This document shows positions 1-8,754 of a stretch of 64,000 nucleotides of DNA, piece after piece; position 1 is the first letter of the stretch; the number at the start of each line of letters is the position of its first letter. The notes beneath the pieces were generated by a model. The model ran no database searches, was not told the DNA's origin, and saw nothing but the letters and a program-made list of their open reading frames with translations. The stretch is from Ornithinimicrobium pekingense DSM 21552 (GTDB lineage: Bacteria; Actinomycetota; Actinomycetes; Actinomycetales; Dermatophilaceae): positions 62,001 to 126,000 of the forward strand of contig NZ_ATWJ01000010.1 in NCBI RefSeq assembly GCF_000421185.1, written 5' to 3'. A program made the translations under genes and the position numbers.

Positions 1-1451
1 CCCACCCCGTCTTCACCACCTACCGCAGCGAGACGGCCATGCTGCGCTACATCCGCAGCCTCTCCGACAAGGACTTCGCCCTGGACCGGGGCATGATCCC
101 GCTGGGGTCGTGCACGATGAAGCTCAACGCGACCACCGAGATGGAGGCCATCACCTGGCCCGAGTTCGCCTCGCTGCACCCGTTCGCCCCGAGCGACCAG
201 AGCGAGGGCATCCGCGAGATCGTCCGGCAGCTGGAGGAGTGGCTGTGCGAGGTCACCGGCTACGACCACGTCTCGATGCAGCCCAACGCGGGCTCGCAGG
301 GCGAGTTCGCCGGCCTGCTGGCCATCCGCAAGTACCACGAGGCCAACGGTGACGACCAGCGCAAGGTCTGCCTCATCCCGCTGAGCGCCCACGGCACCAA
401 CGCCGCCAGCGCCGTCATGGCGGGGCTGCGGGTGGTGCCGGTCAAGACCGGCCCCGGCGGCGACGTCGACATGGAGGACCTGCGCGCCAAGGTGGCCGAG
501 CACGGCGAGCAGCTGGCCGCGATCATGATCACCTACCCCTCGACGCACGGCGTCTACGAGGACACCATCACCGAGCTGTGCGAGCTGGTGCACGAGGCGG
601 GCGGGCAGGTCTACCTGGACGGCGCCAACCTCAACGCGCTGATGGGCATCGCCAAGCCGGGCCGGTTCGGCAGCGACGTCTCCCACCTCAACCTGCACAA
701 GACGTTCACCATCCCGCACGGCGGCGGCGGGCCGGGCGTCGGGCCGATCGGGGTGCGCTCCCACCTGGCGCCCTACCTGCCCAACCACCCGGTGGTCGGC
801 GACGCCGGCCCCGAGACCGGTGTCGGCGCGATCTCGGCGGCGCCCTGGGGCTCGGCGAGCATCCTGCCGATCTCGTGGGCCTACATCCGGCTGGTCGGGG
901 GTGCGGGGCTGACCCGTTCCTCCCAGGTGGCGGTGCTCAACGCCAACTACGTGGCCGCGCGCCTCCACGAGCACTACCCGGTCCTCTACACCGGAGCCGA
1001 CAACCTCGTCGCGCACGAGTGCATCCTCGACCTGCGCGGCCTGACCAAGGAGACCGGCGTGACGGTCGACGACGTCGCCAAGCGGCTCATCGACTACGGC
1101 TTCCACGCCCCGACGATGTCCTTCCCGGTCGCGGGCACGCTCATGGTCGAGCCCACCGAGAGCGAGGACCTGGGCGAGCTGGACCGGTTCGTGGACGCCA
1201 TGATCGCGATCCGTCAGGAGATGGACGCGGCGGCCGGGTCGGTGGAGGGCAGCGTCCTGCGCAACGCGCCGCACACCGCCCTGTCCATCGCCGGTGACTG
1301 GGACCACCCCTACGACCGCATGACGGCCGTGTTCCCGCAGGGTGTGGACCCCTCCCGCAAGTACTGGCCCTCGGTTCGCCGGATCGACGGCGTGTACGGC
1401 GACCGCAACCTCGTCACCACCTGCCCCGCACCCCGGGAGCACACGGACTGA
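1..1451 (+). CDS. gcvP: Glycine dehydrogenase (decarboxylating), P-protein, C-terminal half (5' truncated by window)
   Basis: P-protein of the glycine cleavage system: PLP-dependent decarboxylation of glycine and transfer of the aminomethyl group to the H-protein lipoamide. The reading frame is open from base 3, so the gene begins upstream. About 483 residues are visible, the C-terminal half of the usual ~950-residue single-chain form. The family stretch [12 protein letters not shown] lies at bases 93-128. The glycine-rich segment [14 protein letters not shown] carries the PLP-binding lysine, codon 699-701. GcvT and GcvH are not in the window. A strong GC-rich hairpin follows the stop. Identification is secure; only the upstream half is unseen. 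Confidence 0.96.
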   Translation, partial: HPVFTTYRSETAMLRYIRSLSDKDFALDRGMIPLGSCTMKLNATTEMEAITWPEFASLHPFAPSDQSEGIREIVRQLEEWLCEVTGYDHVSMQPNAGSQGEFAGLLAIRKYHEANGDDQRKVCLIPLSAHGTNAASAVMAGLRVVPVKTGPGGDVDMEDLRAKVAEHGEQLAAIMITYPSTHGVYEDTITELCELVHEAGGQVYLDGANLNALMGIAKPGRFGSDVSHLNLHKTFTIPHGGGGPGVGPIGVRSHLAPYLPNHPVVGDAGPETGVGAISAAPWGSASILPISWAYIRLVGGAGLTRSSQVAVLNANYVAARLHEHYPVLYTGADNLVAHECILDLRGLTKETGVTVDDVAKRLIDYGFHAPTMSFPVAGTLMVEPTESEDLGELDRFVDAMIAIRQEMDAAAGSVEGSVLRNAPHTALSIAGDWDHPYDRMTAVFPQGVDPSRKYWPSVRRIDGVYGDRNLVTTCPAPREHTD

Positions 1452-1471
1452 CCCTGCACGGGTGAGGTGAG

Positions 1472-1505
1472 GAGGGTCCGGTGCGCGTGCGCGTGCCGGA
1501 CCCTC
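1472..1505 (+). terminator. Hairpin terminator after gcvP
   Basis: Perfect 10-bp inverted repeat (GAGGGTCCGG / CCGGACCCTC) with a GC-rich loop, 20 bases after the gcvP stop. There is no T-tract, which is common for actinobacterial terminators. Confidence 0.6.
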
Positions 1506-1527
1506 GTCATACCCGGCCGGAATGTGT

Positions 1528-1533
1528 TTGGAT
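1528..1533 (+). promoter_or_regulatory. Putative -10 box of a leaderless promoter (TTGGAT)
   Basis: TTGGAT ends exactly 6 bases before ATG 1540. The same word and spacing occur before the cupin gene at 15588. No Shine-Dalgarno is present. Confidence 0.4.
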
Positions 1534-1539
1534 CTGCCC

Positions 1540-3102
1540 ATGGGTCAAGAGGTCAGTCACAGCGATTTCACCCGGGAGCACCGACTGGCCTTCCGGGAGA
1601 AGGTCCTGCAGGACCTCGACGTCTTCGAGCGGATGCTGGAGGGCAGCCGCTTCGACTTCACCCGCCCGCAGATGGGCCTGGAGATCGAGCTCAACCTCGT
1701 CGACGAGCACACCATGGCCCCGGCCATGGTCAACCGGCAGGTGCTCGAGGAGATCCACGAGGGGGACTTCCAGTCCGAGGTCGGCCGCTACAACATCGAG
1801 ATGAACGTGCCGCCGCGGCCGATGGCCGGGGACCAGGCGGTGCGGCTGGAGCGCTGGCTGTCGCAGTCGCTGCGGCGCGCCGGTGACGCGGCCCGCCCCC
1901 ACGGCGCCCGGGTGGCGGCCATCGGGATCGTGCCCACCCTGCCCGCCTCGCTCTTCGACGGCCCGTGGATCTCCGACGGCGTGCGCTACCAGGCGCTCGA
2001 GGACGGGCTGCTGCGGGAGCGCGGCGAGGGGTTCGAGCTGGAGATCCAGGGCCCGTCGGGGGAGCGGCTCGACAGCTACCACGACGGCATCGGGCCGCTG
2101 TCCGGGTGCACCTCGGTCCAGCTGCACCAGCAGGTGACCCCCCAGGACTTCCCGGTCTACTGGAACGCCGCCTCGATCATCTCCAGCCTGCAGGTGGCGA
2201 TGGGTGCCAACTCGCCCTACCTCTTCGGGCGCCGGTTGTGGGCCGAGACACGCATCCCGCTGTTCACCCAGATGACCGACACCCGCTCGGTGGAGCTGAA
2301 GTACCAGGGCGTGCGGCCCCGCGCCTACTTCGGCCGGGCCTGGATCACCTCGATCTTCGACCTGTTCGAGGAGAACGTGCGCTCCTTCCCGGCGCTGCTG
2401 CCCGAGGTCTCCGACGAGGACCCGGGCTCGCTGCTGGACTCCGGCGAGGTGCCGCAGCTCTCCGACCTCAAGCTGCACAACGGCACGGTATGGCGCTGGA
2501 ACCGCCCCATCTACGACACGAGCCAGGGGGTGCCGCACCTGCGCGTGGAGAACCGGGTGCTGCCCGCCGGACCGACGGTCGTCGACATGGTCGCCAACGC
2601 CTGCTTCTACTACGGGCTGCTCGAGTCGGCCACCACCAGCGGACGCCCGATCTGGACGAAGATGGGGTTCGCGACCGCGGAGAAGAACTTCGACGACGCC
2701 GCCCGCCACGGGATCTCCAGCGTGCACACGTGGCCCGGGCTGGGGCGCATCCCGGTGGTGGACCTCGTCGCCGACCACCTGCTCGACGTCGCCGACGACG
2801 GGCTGGCGGCGCTGGGCCTGCGCCGCGAGGTGCGCAGCCACTACCTGTCGGTGATCGAGGGCCGGTGCCGGGCGCGCCAGAACGGCGCGAGCTGGCAGGT
2901 GAGCACCACCGAGGCCTTCGAGGCCGCCGGGTACGGCCGGGATGAGGCGCTGCGGGAGATGTTCCGTCTGTACGTCGACCACAGCGAGGACAACGTGCCG
3001 GTGCACACCTGGGAGGTGCCCACGGTGGAGCCCCAGCCGGGGGAGGGCGAGGACGCCTCCACCGACGAGCCGGCCGACCGGCGTGCCGACGACGTCGCCT
3101 GA
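1540..3102 (+). CDS. Glutamate-cysteine ligase family 2 (GCS2) protein
   Basis: 520-residue carboxylate-amine ligase of the GCS2 family, ATP-dependent enzymes that join glutamate to an amine such as cysteine. The motifs LEIELNLVDEHT (catalytic acidic strand), NIEMNVPPRP, CTSVQLHQQV and VENRVLPAGPTVVD are diagnostic. I chose ATG 1540 (MGQEVSHSDFTREHR) over ATG 1522 because homologues begin this way and TTGGAT sits 6 bases before it. The substrate is uncertain: actinobacteria make mycothiol rather than glutathione, so an EgtA-like or YbdK-like role, or an unknown amine partner, is possible. The acidic C-terminal ~30 residues look disordered. The next gene is convergent. Confidence 0.85.
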   Translation: MGQEVSHSDFTREHRLAFREKVLQDLDVFERMLEGSRFDFTRPQMGLEIELNLVDEHTMAPAMVNRQVLEEIHEGDFQSEVGRYNIEMNVPPRPMAGDQAVRLERWLSQSLRRAGDAARPHGARVAAIGIVPTLPASLFDGPWISDGVRYQALEDGLLRERGEGFELEIQGPSGERLDSYHDGIGPLSGCTSVQLHQQVTPQDFPVYWNAASIISSLQVAMGANSPYLFGRRLWAETRIPLFTQMTDTRSVELKYQGVRPRAYFGRAWITSIFDLFEENVRSFPALLPEVSDEDPGSLLDSGEVPQLSDLKLHNGTVWRWNRPIYDTSQGVPHLRVENRVLPAGPTVVDMVANACFYYGLLESATTSGRPIWTKMGFATAEKNFDDAARHGISSVHTWPGLGRIPVVDLVADHLLDVADDGLAALGLRREVRSHYLSVIEGRCRARQNGASWQVSTTEAFEAAGYGRDEALREMFRLYVDHSEDNVPVHTWEVPTVEPQPGEGEDASTDEPADRRADDVA

Positions 3103-3112
3103 GCGACGACGA

Positions 3113-3129
3113 GGTCGCCCCGGGCGACC
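3113..3129. terminator. Small bidirectional hairpin between convergent genes
   Basis: GGTCGC / GCGACC inverted repeat with a 5-base loop in the 35-bp gap between the GCS2 gene and the phosphatase gene. Confidence 0.4.
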
Positions 3130-3137
3130 CGACGGGG

Positions 3138-3788
3138 TCAGCGGCGCCGGTTCCAGGCCTCGATGACGGGGCTCTCGTGGTGGTGCCCGAGCACCCCGAC
3201 CGAGCCGACCTCGAAGGTCAGCCGGTCACCGAAGCGGGGCGCCTGCTGCAGGTAGACGGCGGTGAGGATGCGCAGGGCGTGGCCGTGCCCGACGAGGCAC
3301 ACGTCTCCCTCGTGCAGCATCGGCCAGACGCGGTCCAGCACCCGGCTGGCGCGCGCGGCGACCTCCTCGACGGTCTCCCCGGGGGTGTCACCGGGGACGA
3401 CCCCGTGCTCGAAGACCGTCCACGGGTAGCCGAGCTCCTCGCGGATGTCGGCGGTGGAGCGTCCCTCGTAGCCGCCGTAGTCCCACTCGACCAGGTCAGG
3501 GTCCAGCTCGTCGACCTCCAGCCCGGCCAGCTCGGCGGTCCGGCGCGCGCGCAGGAGGGGGGAGGCGCGCACGTGGACGAACTGCCTGCCGTCCAGGGCA
3601 CGGACGATGTCGCCCGCAGCGGCCTCGCCCTCGGGCAGCAGGGGAAGGTCGGTCAGCCCGGTGTGCTGCCCCGAGCGGGACCACTCGGTCTCCCCGTGGC
3701 GCACCAGCACCAGGCGGCCGGCCGGGACGGGAGGTCGGGAGGAGGCCGGGGCGCGGCCGTCCGTGTCGGGAATAGGTCGGTCCGTCAT
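3138..3788 (-). CDS. Histidine phosphatase (phosphoglycerate mutase-like) family protein
   Basis: 216-residue member of the histidine phosphatase superfamily. The phosphohistidine motif LVLVRHGETEWS lies near residue 26, ASPLLRARRTAE follows, and the second catalytic histidine is in VCLVGHGHALRI. The physiological substrate cannot be told from sequence. The start is the ATG at 3788 (MTDRPIPDTDG). The frame stays open further upstream, but that would run through the divergent OsmC gene. It shares a roughly 20-bp divergent promoter region with OsmC. Confidence 0.85.
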   Translation of the reverse strand: MTDRPIPDTDGRAPASSRPPVPAGRLVLVRHGETEWSRSGQHTGLTDLPLLPEGEAAAGDIVRALDGRQFVHVRASPLLRARRTAELAGLEVDELDPDLVEWDYGGYEGRSTADIREELGYPWTVFEHGVVPGDTPGETVEEVAARASRVLDRVWPMLHEGDVCLVGHGHALRILTAVYLQQAPRFGDRLTFEVGSVGVLGHHHESPVIEAWNRRR

Positions 3789-3807
3789 GGCTGGCAGACT
3801 ACGGCCC

Positions 3808-4236
3808 ATGCCCTCCGACGCGACGCGCTCCGTGACCCTGACCCGCACCGGCCCGGGCACGTTCCTGGCCGAGAACGCACGGGGCGGCACCCTGACCCTG
3901 GCCGCCGGCGGTGCGGGCGCGACCGACTTCAGCCCCGTCGAGCTGCTGCTGGTCGGCATCGCCGGCTGCTCGGGCATCGACGTCGACGCCCTCACCTCCC
4001 GGCTCGCCGAGCCGCTGACCTTCACGATGACCGCCTCCGGCGACAAGGTGCGCGACGAGCACGGCAACCACATGGGCCCGATCACGGTGACCGTGTCCGT
4101 CGACTTCCCCGAGGGCCCGGACGGCGACCGGGCGAGGGACCGGCTGCCGGACGCCGTCGAGAAGTCGCGCGACCGGCTGTGCACGGTCTCGCGGACCGTG
4201 CAGCTGTCGGCACCGGTCACCTACGAGCTGCGCTGA
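3808..4236 (+). CDS. OsmC family protein
   Basis: 142-residue OsmC/Ohr-type protein; the family detoxifies organic hydroperoxides with a cysteine pair. DFSPVELLLVGIAGCSGIDV carries the first conserved cysteine and RDRLCTVSRTV the second, in the spacing typical of YhfA/OsmC-like proteins. ATG 3808 is preferred. An in-frame ATG at 3787 would overlap the start codon of the divergent phosphatase. The APC permease starts 22 bases downstream on the same strand and may be co-transcribed. Peroxide specificity is inferred from the family only. Confidence 0.85.
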   Translation: MPSDATRSVTLTRTGPGTFLAENARGGTLTLAAGGAGATDFSPVELLLVGIAGCSGIDVDALTSRLAEPLTFTMTASGDKVRDEHGNHMGPITVTVSVDFPEGPDGDRARDRLPDAVEKSRDRLCTVSRTVQLSAPVTYELR

Positions 4237-4258
4237 GCCCGGGGTCGTCGGGGGCACC

Positions 4259-5521
4259 GTGACGACGGGGCGGCTGCGCCGCACCCTCGGGCTGCGGGAC
4301 GCCGTGACCGTCGGCCTGGGGTCGATGGTCGGGGCGGGTGTCTTCGCCGTCTGGGGGCCGGCGGCCGGAGCCGCGGGCGGCTGGGTGCTGGCCGCGCTCG
4401 TGCTGGCGGCCGTCGTGGCCACCTGCAACGCGCTGTCGTCGGCCGCGCTCGCCGTCCGCCACCCCTCCGCAGGGGGCACCTATGTCTACGGCCGGGAACG
4501 GCTCGGGGAGGTCTGGGGCTACCTGGCCGGCTGGTGCTTCGTCGTGGGCAAGACCGCCTCCTGCGCGGCGATGGCCATGACGGTCGGCGCCTACCTGGCC
4601 CCGGGCGCCGAGCGGGTGACCGCCGTCGTGGCCGTGCTGCTGGTGACCGGGCTCAACCTCGCCGGGGTGCAGCGCTCGGTGTCGGCCTCGCGGGTGATCG
4701 TCAGCGTCGTGCTGTGCGCGCTCCTGGGCGTGGCGGTGGCGGCGGTGCGGCCCCGGGACGGGGGTATGGCGCTCGATCCCACGCAGGTGGCCGGGGGCGA
4801 GGTGGACGCCTACGGCGTGCTGCAGGCCGCCGGGCTGCTGTTCTTCGCCTTCGCCGGGTATGCCCGGATCGCCACCCTGGGGGAGGAGGTCCGACGGCCC
4901 GAGCGTGTCATCCCGCGGGCGGTCGTCCTGGCGCTCGCCGCGGTGCTCGTCCTCTACGCCGGGGTCGCGCTGCTGGTGCTGGGCGTGCTCGGGCCGGAGC
5001 GGGTCGCCTCGTCGCCGGCGGCCGTGGCGGACACCGCGGCCGAGGTCTGGGACCCGGCGTGGGTGTGGACGCTGCGCGTCGCGGCGGGGCTCGCGGCGCT
5101 CGGGGCCCTGCTCAATCTGGTCCTCGGCATCTCCCGCACGGCGATGGCGATGGCGCGCGACGGCCACCTGCCGGGCGGGCTGGCCAGGGTGAGCGGCTCG
5201 GGGGCCGTCCCGCGCGCCGCCGAGGCGGCCGTGGGCGTCGTCGTGCTGCTCGTCGTGCTCGTCGTCGACCTGCGCGGCGCGATCGGCTTCTCCAGCTTCG
5301 GCGTGCTGCTCTACTACGCGGTGGCCAACGCCGCGGCGTTCACCCTGCGCCGGGAGTGGGCCCCGGGTCAGGTGGTGCCCGTCGTCGGGCTGGTGGGCTG
5401 TCTCGCGCTGGCCGTGTCGCTGCCCGGGGCGTCGGTGCTGGGGGGCTCAGCCGTCGTGCTGGCCGGCCTGGCCACCTACGGCCTGCGTCGGCGGCACCGG
5501 GACGGGGGCGCTGCCGCCTGA
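4259..5521 (+). CDS. APC family amino acid/polyamine permease
   Basis: 420-residue integral membrane transporter of the amino acid-polyamine-organocation family, with about 12 hydrophobic segments. The N-terminal LGLRDAVTVGLGSMVGAGVF is the family's first helix with its conserved G-x-G break. TAGFFAFAGY-like sequence (LLFFAFAGYARIATLGEE) marks helix 6. The start is GTG 4259. Substrate is not predictable. The 3' end overlaps the convergent DUF421 gene by about 75 bp, which is unusual for stable genes. Confidence 0.85.
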   Translation: MTTGRLRRTLGLRDAVTVGLGSMVGAGVFAVWGPAAGAAGGWVLAALVLAAVVATCNALSSAALAVRHPSAGGTYVYGRERLGEVWGYLAGWCFVVGKTASCAAMAMTVGAYLAPGAERVTAVVAVLLVTGLNLAGVQRSVSASRVIVSVVLCALLGVAVAAVRPRDGGMALDPTQVAGGEVDAYGVLQAAGLLFFAFAGYARIATLGEEVRRPERVIPRAVVLALAAVLVLYAGVALLVLGVLGPERVASSPAAVADTAAEVWDPAWVWTLRVAAGLAALGALLNLVLGISRTAMAMARDGHLPGGLARVSGSGAVPRAAEAAVGVVVLLVVLVVDLRGAIGFSSFGVLLYYAVANAAAFTLRREWAPGQVVPVVGLVGCLALAVSLPGASVLGGSAVVLAGLATYGLRRRHRDGGAAA

Positions 5522-6130
5522 GGGGCCCCCGGTCTCGTCGGTGGACAGCGGGGCGGTGTGCAGGTGGCCCGCCTCGCGCAGCTGCTGCATGACGGTGTGC
5601 GAGCCCTTGACCCCCATGAGGGCACGCGGGTGGATCGGCTGGCCGGTGCGCAGCACCGAGATGCGGCCCTGCGGCTCGAGCACGGCCAGCGCCACCTGGG
5701 AGGGGTGGCTGACGCCGGCCTGGCGCATCGCGCTCCACAGCATGGGCATCGTCAGCCCGTAGGTGTGCAGGGCCTCGGTGCGGACCTTGCCGGCCACCGC
5801 GAGCACGACCGCGCGGGCGCGTGGCGTGGGGCGGCGCAGCTGGGGGATGGGCAGGCGGCGCAGCCCGTGGAAGGCGACCTCGATGGCTCCCAGGGTCCCG
5901 AGGGCCAGCAGCCCTCCGGCCAGGGTCGGCACATGGCCCATCGTCGACCGCCCGACGATCGCGCCGAGCACGGTCACCACGGCCAGGTCGACGCTGCGGG
6001 GGCTGGAGTAGAGCCGTTGCCCCCACAGCCGCAGGACCGCGCCGAAGACGAAGTACATCGTCAGGGTGCTGACGACGACGCCGACGGCTCCGGCGGGGGT
6101 GATGCCGAGGTGGTACCAGAGGTCCTGCAT
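5447..6130 (-). CDS. DUF421 (YetF-like) membrane protein
   Basis: 227-residue membrane protein of the DUF421/YetF family. Three N-terminal transmembrane segments (residues ~10-32, 45-65, 70-90) precede a cytoplasmic domain containing LVVLEPQGRISVLR-like sequence (LAVLEPQGRISVLRTGQP) and RALMGVKGSHTVMQQLREAG. The role is not established. Its 3' end overlaps the APC permease gene by 75 bp on the other strand, so both mRNAs are mutually antisense at their ends. The C-terminal ~25 residues are low-complexity and lie in this overlap. Confidence 0.8.
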   Translation of the reverse strand: MQDLWYHLGITPAGAVGVVVSTLTMYFVFGAVLRLWGQRLYSSPRSVDLAVVTVLGAIVGRSTMGHVPTLAGGLLALGTLGAIEVAFHGLRRLPIPQLRRPTPRARAVVLAVAGKVRTEALHTYGLTMPMLWSAMRQAGVSHPSQVALAVLEPQGRISVLRTGQPIHPRALMGVKGSHTVMQQLREAGHLHTAPLSTDETGGPSGGSAPVPVPPTQAVGGQAGQHDG

Positions 6131-6203
6131 GGTGAGCCATCGTGGCAGACGGGTCCGCTAAACCGGTGGCGGTCACGCCGCGCGGTGCCCGACACTGGTC
6201 CTC

Positions 6204-7193
6204 GTGACCGAGACGACGACGCAGACCACCGACCGGCCGGGGGGCACCGCATACCGCTGGGCACCCCTGTCCGAGGCCGACGTGCCCGCCTGGGCCGAGC
6301 TGGTCAACCACCTCGCCCGGGTGGACGGGACCGAGGAGTTCTACCGGGAGGAGGACCTGAGGGAGGAGCTGACGTTCAGCGGGTTCGACCCCGGGCGCGA
6401 CAGCGTGGCGGTGTGGGACGGCGACGTCATGGTCGCCTTCACCACGGTCTCTGTCCCGCGGACCCCTGACCATGAGGGGTCGGGGCGCGGCTACCTCGAC
6501 GGGGGTGTCCACGCCGACCATCGTCGCCGCGGTCTGGGCCGGGCCCTGCTGGACCGGATGGAGCCGCGCGCCGTCGAGCTGGTGGGGGAGCGCCACGGCA
6601 CGGCACCGGCCTACCTCCGGGCCGGAGGCGGGCTGCACGGGTCCTCGGCGTCGGCGATGCTGGCCCGGCGCGGCTACCGTGTCGTGCGCTACTACAACGA
6701 GCTCGTCCGCCCGCTGGACGGCCCGGTGGAGGTCCCGCCCGTCGAGGGCGTCACCCTGGTCTCCCCGGGGGCCGAGCACGAGGAGGCGGTGCGGCTCGCG
6801 CACAACGACGCCTTCCGCGACCACTGGGGGTCGGGGGAGCAGTCGGCCGAGTCCTGGCACGAGCGGTGGACGGGGCGGGCGGCCCGCGGTGACGTCTCCA
6901 CGGTGGCGCTCGACGTCGACGGACGGGCCCTGGCCTACGTGCTGTGCGCCGAGTGGGTGGACCGCGAGCTCTACGTCAACCTCGTGGGGACGGTCCGGGA
7001 CGCGCGCGGCCGCGGGCTGGCGCGGGCCGCGCTGCTGCGCACCATCGACCTGGCCGCCCGCTCCGGCGCCTACGACACCATCGAGCTCGGGGTCGACTCG
7101 GAGAACCCCTCGGGTGCCACGCGCCTGTACGAGAACGTCGGCTTCACCCTCAAGCACCAGGTGCTCGCCATGCAGCGGGACCTGCCCCTCTGA
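6204..7193 (+). CDS. GNAT family N-acetyltransferase, double domain
   Basis: 329-residue protein with two GNAT folds. The first has an acetyl-CoA loop in ADHRRRGLGRALLDRME. The second has VRDARGRGLARAALLRTI followed by GVDSENPSGATRLYENVGF, a typical GNAT motif A/B pair. The double-domain layout resembles mycothiol synthase MshD and other acyl-CoA-dependent N-acetyltransferases, but nothing seen here fixes the substrate. Start GTG 6204. The hydrolase gene 32 bases downstream has its own promoter-like box. Confidence 0.85.
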   Translation: MTETTTQTTDRPGGTAYRWAPLSEADVPAWAELVNHLARVDGTEEFYREEDLREELTFSGFDPGRDSVAVWDGDVMVAFTTVSVPRTPDHEGSGRGYLDGGVHADHRRRGLGRALLDRMEPRAVELVGERHGTAPAYLRAGGGLHGSSASAMLARRGYRVVRYYNELVRPLDGPVEVPPVEGVTLVSPGAEHEEAVRLAHNDAFRDHWGSGEQSAESWHERWTGRAARGDVSTVALDVDGRALAYVLCAEWVDRELYVNLVGTVRDARGRGLARAALLRTIDLAARSGAYDTIELGVDSENPSGATRLYENVGFTLKHQVLAMQRDLPL

Positions 7194-7213
7194 GCACGGC
7201 GTGCCGGCCCCGT

Positions 7214-7219
7214 TAGGCT
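7214..7219 (+). promoter_or_regulatory. -10 box of leaderless promoter (TAGGCT)
   Basis: TAGGCT ends 6 bases before GTG 7226. No ribosome binding site is present, so the mRNA is probably leaderless. Confidence 0.55.
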
Positions 7220-7225
7220 CGGCGC

Positions 7226-8032
7226 GTGAGCGAGGTCGAGGGTCTGCACAGCACGCTGGTCGGCGAGGGCGACGGCCCGGTCGTCGTCTTCCTGCACGGT
7301 CTCTTCGGCCGGGGGCGCAACTTCGGCACGGCGGCGCGGGATTTGCAGCCGCAGCTGCGGGGCCTGCTCGTGGACCTGCCCAACCACGGGCGCTCCGCGT
7401 GGACCGACCGGGTCGACTACACCCAGATGGCGGACGCCGTCGCGGACCACCTGCGCAGCGGGGTCGCCGCGGACGGCCCGGTGCACGTCGTCGGCCACTC
7501 CATGGGGGGCAAGACGGCGATGACGCTCGCGCTGGCCCACCCCGAGCTGGTGGACCGCCTGGTCGTGGAGGACGTCGGGCCCACCGGCACGGGGGAGACC
7601 AGCGAGTTCGAGCACCTGCTCGGGGCGCTGGCCCGCATCGACCTGGACGGGCTCGGGAGCATGGGCGACGCCGACCGGCAGCTGGCCGCGGACGTGCCGC
7701 AGCCGGCGCTGCGCGGGTTCCTGCTGCAGAACCTGCGCCGGGACGGGGACGGCGGGTTCGCCTGGCAGCCCAACCTGGAGGTGCTGCTGCGCGACCTGCC
7801 GGTGATCACCGGTGACATCCCGCGGCTGGGTGGCGAGGCCGTCTTCGACGGGCCGGTGCTGTGGGTGGCCGGCGGGGACTCCGACTACGTGACCGAGGAG
7901 GCCGAGCCGGTGATGCGCCGGCACTTCCCCCAGACCCGCCGGCTCACCGTCAAGGACGCCACCCACTGGGTGCACTCCCAGAAGCCCGACGTCTTCGCCC
8001 AGGTGCTGCGCCGGTTCCTCCTGCCGGACTGA
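7226..8032 (+). CDS. Alpha/beta hydrolase
   Basis: 268-residue alpha/beta hydrolase-fold enzyme, likely an esterase or related hydrolase acting in the cytoplasm. HGLFGRGRNFG forms the oxyanion-hole region. VVGHSMGGKTAM carries the nucleophile serine (G-x-S-x-G near residue 92). The acidic residue is probably in WVAGGDSDYV and the catalytic histidine in DATHWVHSQ near the C terminus. The family (YbfF-like) hydrolyses acyl-CoA or short esters; the real substrate is unknown. The leaderless GTG start is supported by TAGGCT 6 bases upstream. Confidence 0.87.
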   Translation: MSEVEGLHSTLVGEGDGPVVVFLHGLFGRGRNFGTAARDLQPQLRGLLVDLPNHGRSAWTDRVDYTQMADAVADHLRSGVAADGPVHVVGHSMGGKTAMTLALAHPELVDRLVVEDVGPTGTGETSEFEHLLGALARIDLDGLGSMGDADRQLAADVPQPALRGFLLQNLRRDGDGGFAWQPNLEVLLRDLPVITGDIPRLGGEAVFDGPVLWVAGGDSDYVTEEAEPVMRRHFPQTRRLTVKDATHWVHSQKPDVFAQVLRRFLLPD

Positions 8033-8060
8033 CGACCAGGCACCCCGGGGCGTGGGTCGC

Positions 8061-8066
8061 TAAGGT
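8061..8066 (+). promoter_or_regulatory. -10 box of leaderless promoter (TAAGGT)
   Basis: TAAGGT ends 6 bases before ATG 8073 of the YrdC-type gene. No Shine-Dalgarno lies between. Confidence 0.55.
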
Positions 8067-8072
8067 GGCGCC

Positions 8073-8693
8073 ATGGCGCGCTTCGTCGACATCCACCCCG
8101 TGGATCCGCAGCCTCGCCTCGTCGCCCAGGTGGCCGACGTGCTGCGCGAGGGCGGCCTGGCTGCCTTCCCGACCGACGCCTGCTACACCCTCGGGGCCAG
8201 GCTCTCCGACGCCGGCGCCAAACAGCGCATCATCGACATCCGGCGCCTGGACGACAAGCACCACTTCACCCTCATGTGCGCCGACTTCGCCCAGCTCGGC
8301 CAGCTCGTGCAGCTCGACAACAGCGTCTTCCGCGCGGTGCGGGCAGCCACCCCCGGCGCCTACACCTTCATCCTGCCCGCTACCGGGGAGGTCCCCCGGC
8401 GCCTGCTGCACCCGCGCAAGCGCACGGTCGGCGTGCGCCTGCCCGACCACCGCGTCTGCCAGGCGCTGCTGGCCGAGGTGGGCGAGCCCCTGCTGACCAG
8501 CACCCTCCTCCTGCCTGGCGCGGAGGAGCCGCTGGCGTTCGGCTGGGAGGTCAAGGAGGCCCTCGACCACCTGGTGGACGTCGTGGTGGAGGGTGACCAG
8601 ACAGGACAGGAGCCGACCACCGTGGTCGACTTCTCCGAGGGCTACCCCGAGGTGGTGCGGGTCGGCTCGGGCGACCCCGAGCCGTTCCGGTAG
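8073..8693 (+). CDS. L-threonylcarbamoyladenylate synthase family (Sua5/YciO/YrdC)
   Basis: 206-residue YrdC-fold protein. The family makes threonylcarbamoyl-AMP from threonine, bicarbonate and ATP for the t6A modification of tRNAs. Seen: the substrate-binding stretch GGLAAFPTDACYTLG, the KHHFTLMCADFAQLGQ region and RTVGVRLPDH. The length and the RLDDKHHF motif resemble the YciO-type subgroup more than Sua5, which has an extra C-terminal domain. A bona fide t6A role is therefore probable but not certain. Confidence 0.82.
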   Translation: MARFVDIHPVDPQPRLVAQVADVLREGGLAAFPTDACYTLGARLSDAGAKQRIIDIRRLDDKHHFTLMCADFAQLGQLVQLDNSVFRAVRAATPGAYTFILPATGEVPRRLLHPRKRTVGVRLPDHRVCQALLAEVGEPLLTSTLLLPGAEEPLAFGWEVKEALDHLVDVVVEGDQTGQEPTTVVDFSEGYPEVVRVGSGDPEPFR

Positions 8694-8754
8694 GACACCG
8701 CAGCCACCCGCGGTCCCTGACCCCCCTGCCCGGCGACGCGAAGGAGACGCGACC

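Noticed and set aside
1507-3006. A 499-residue open frame opposite the GCS2 ligase
   Set aside because: Shadow of a conserved family gene; biased composition without family features.
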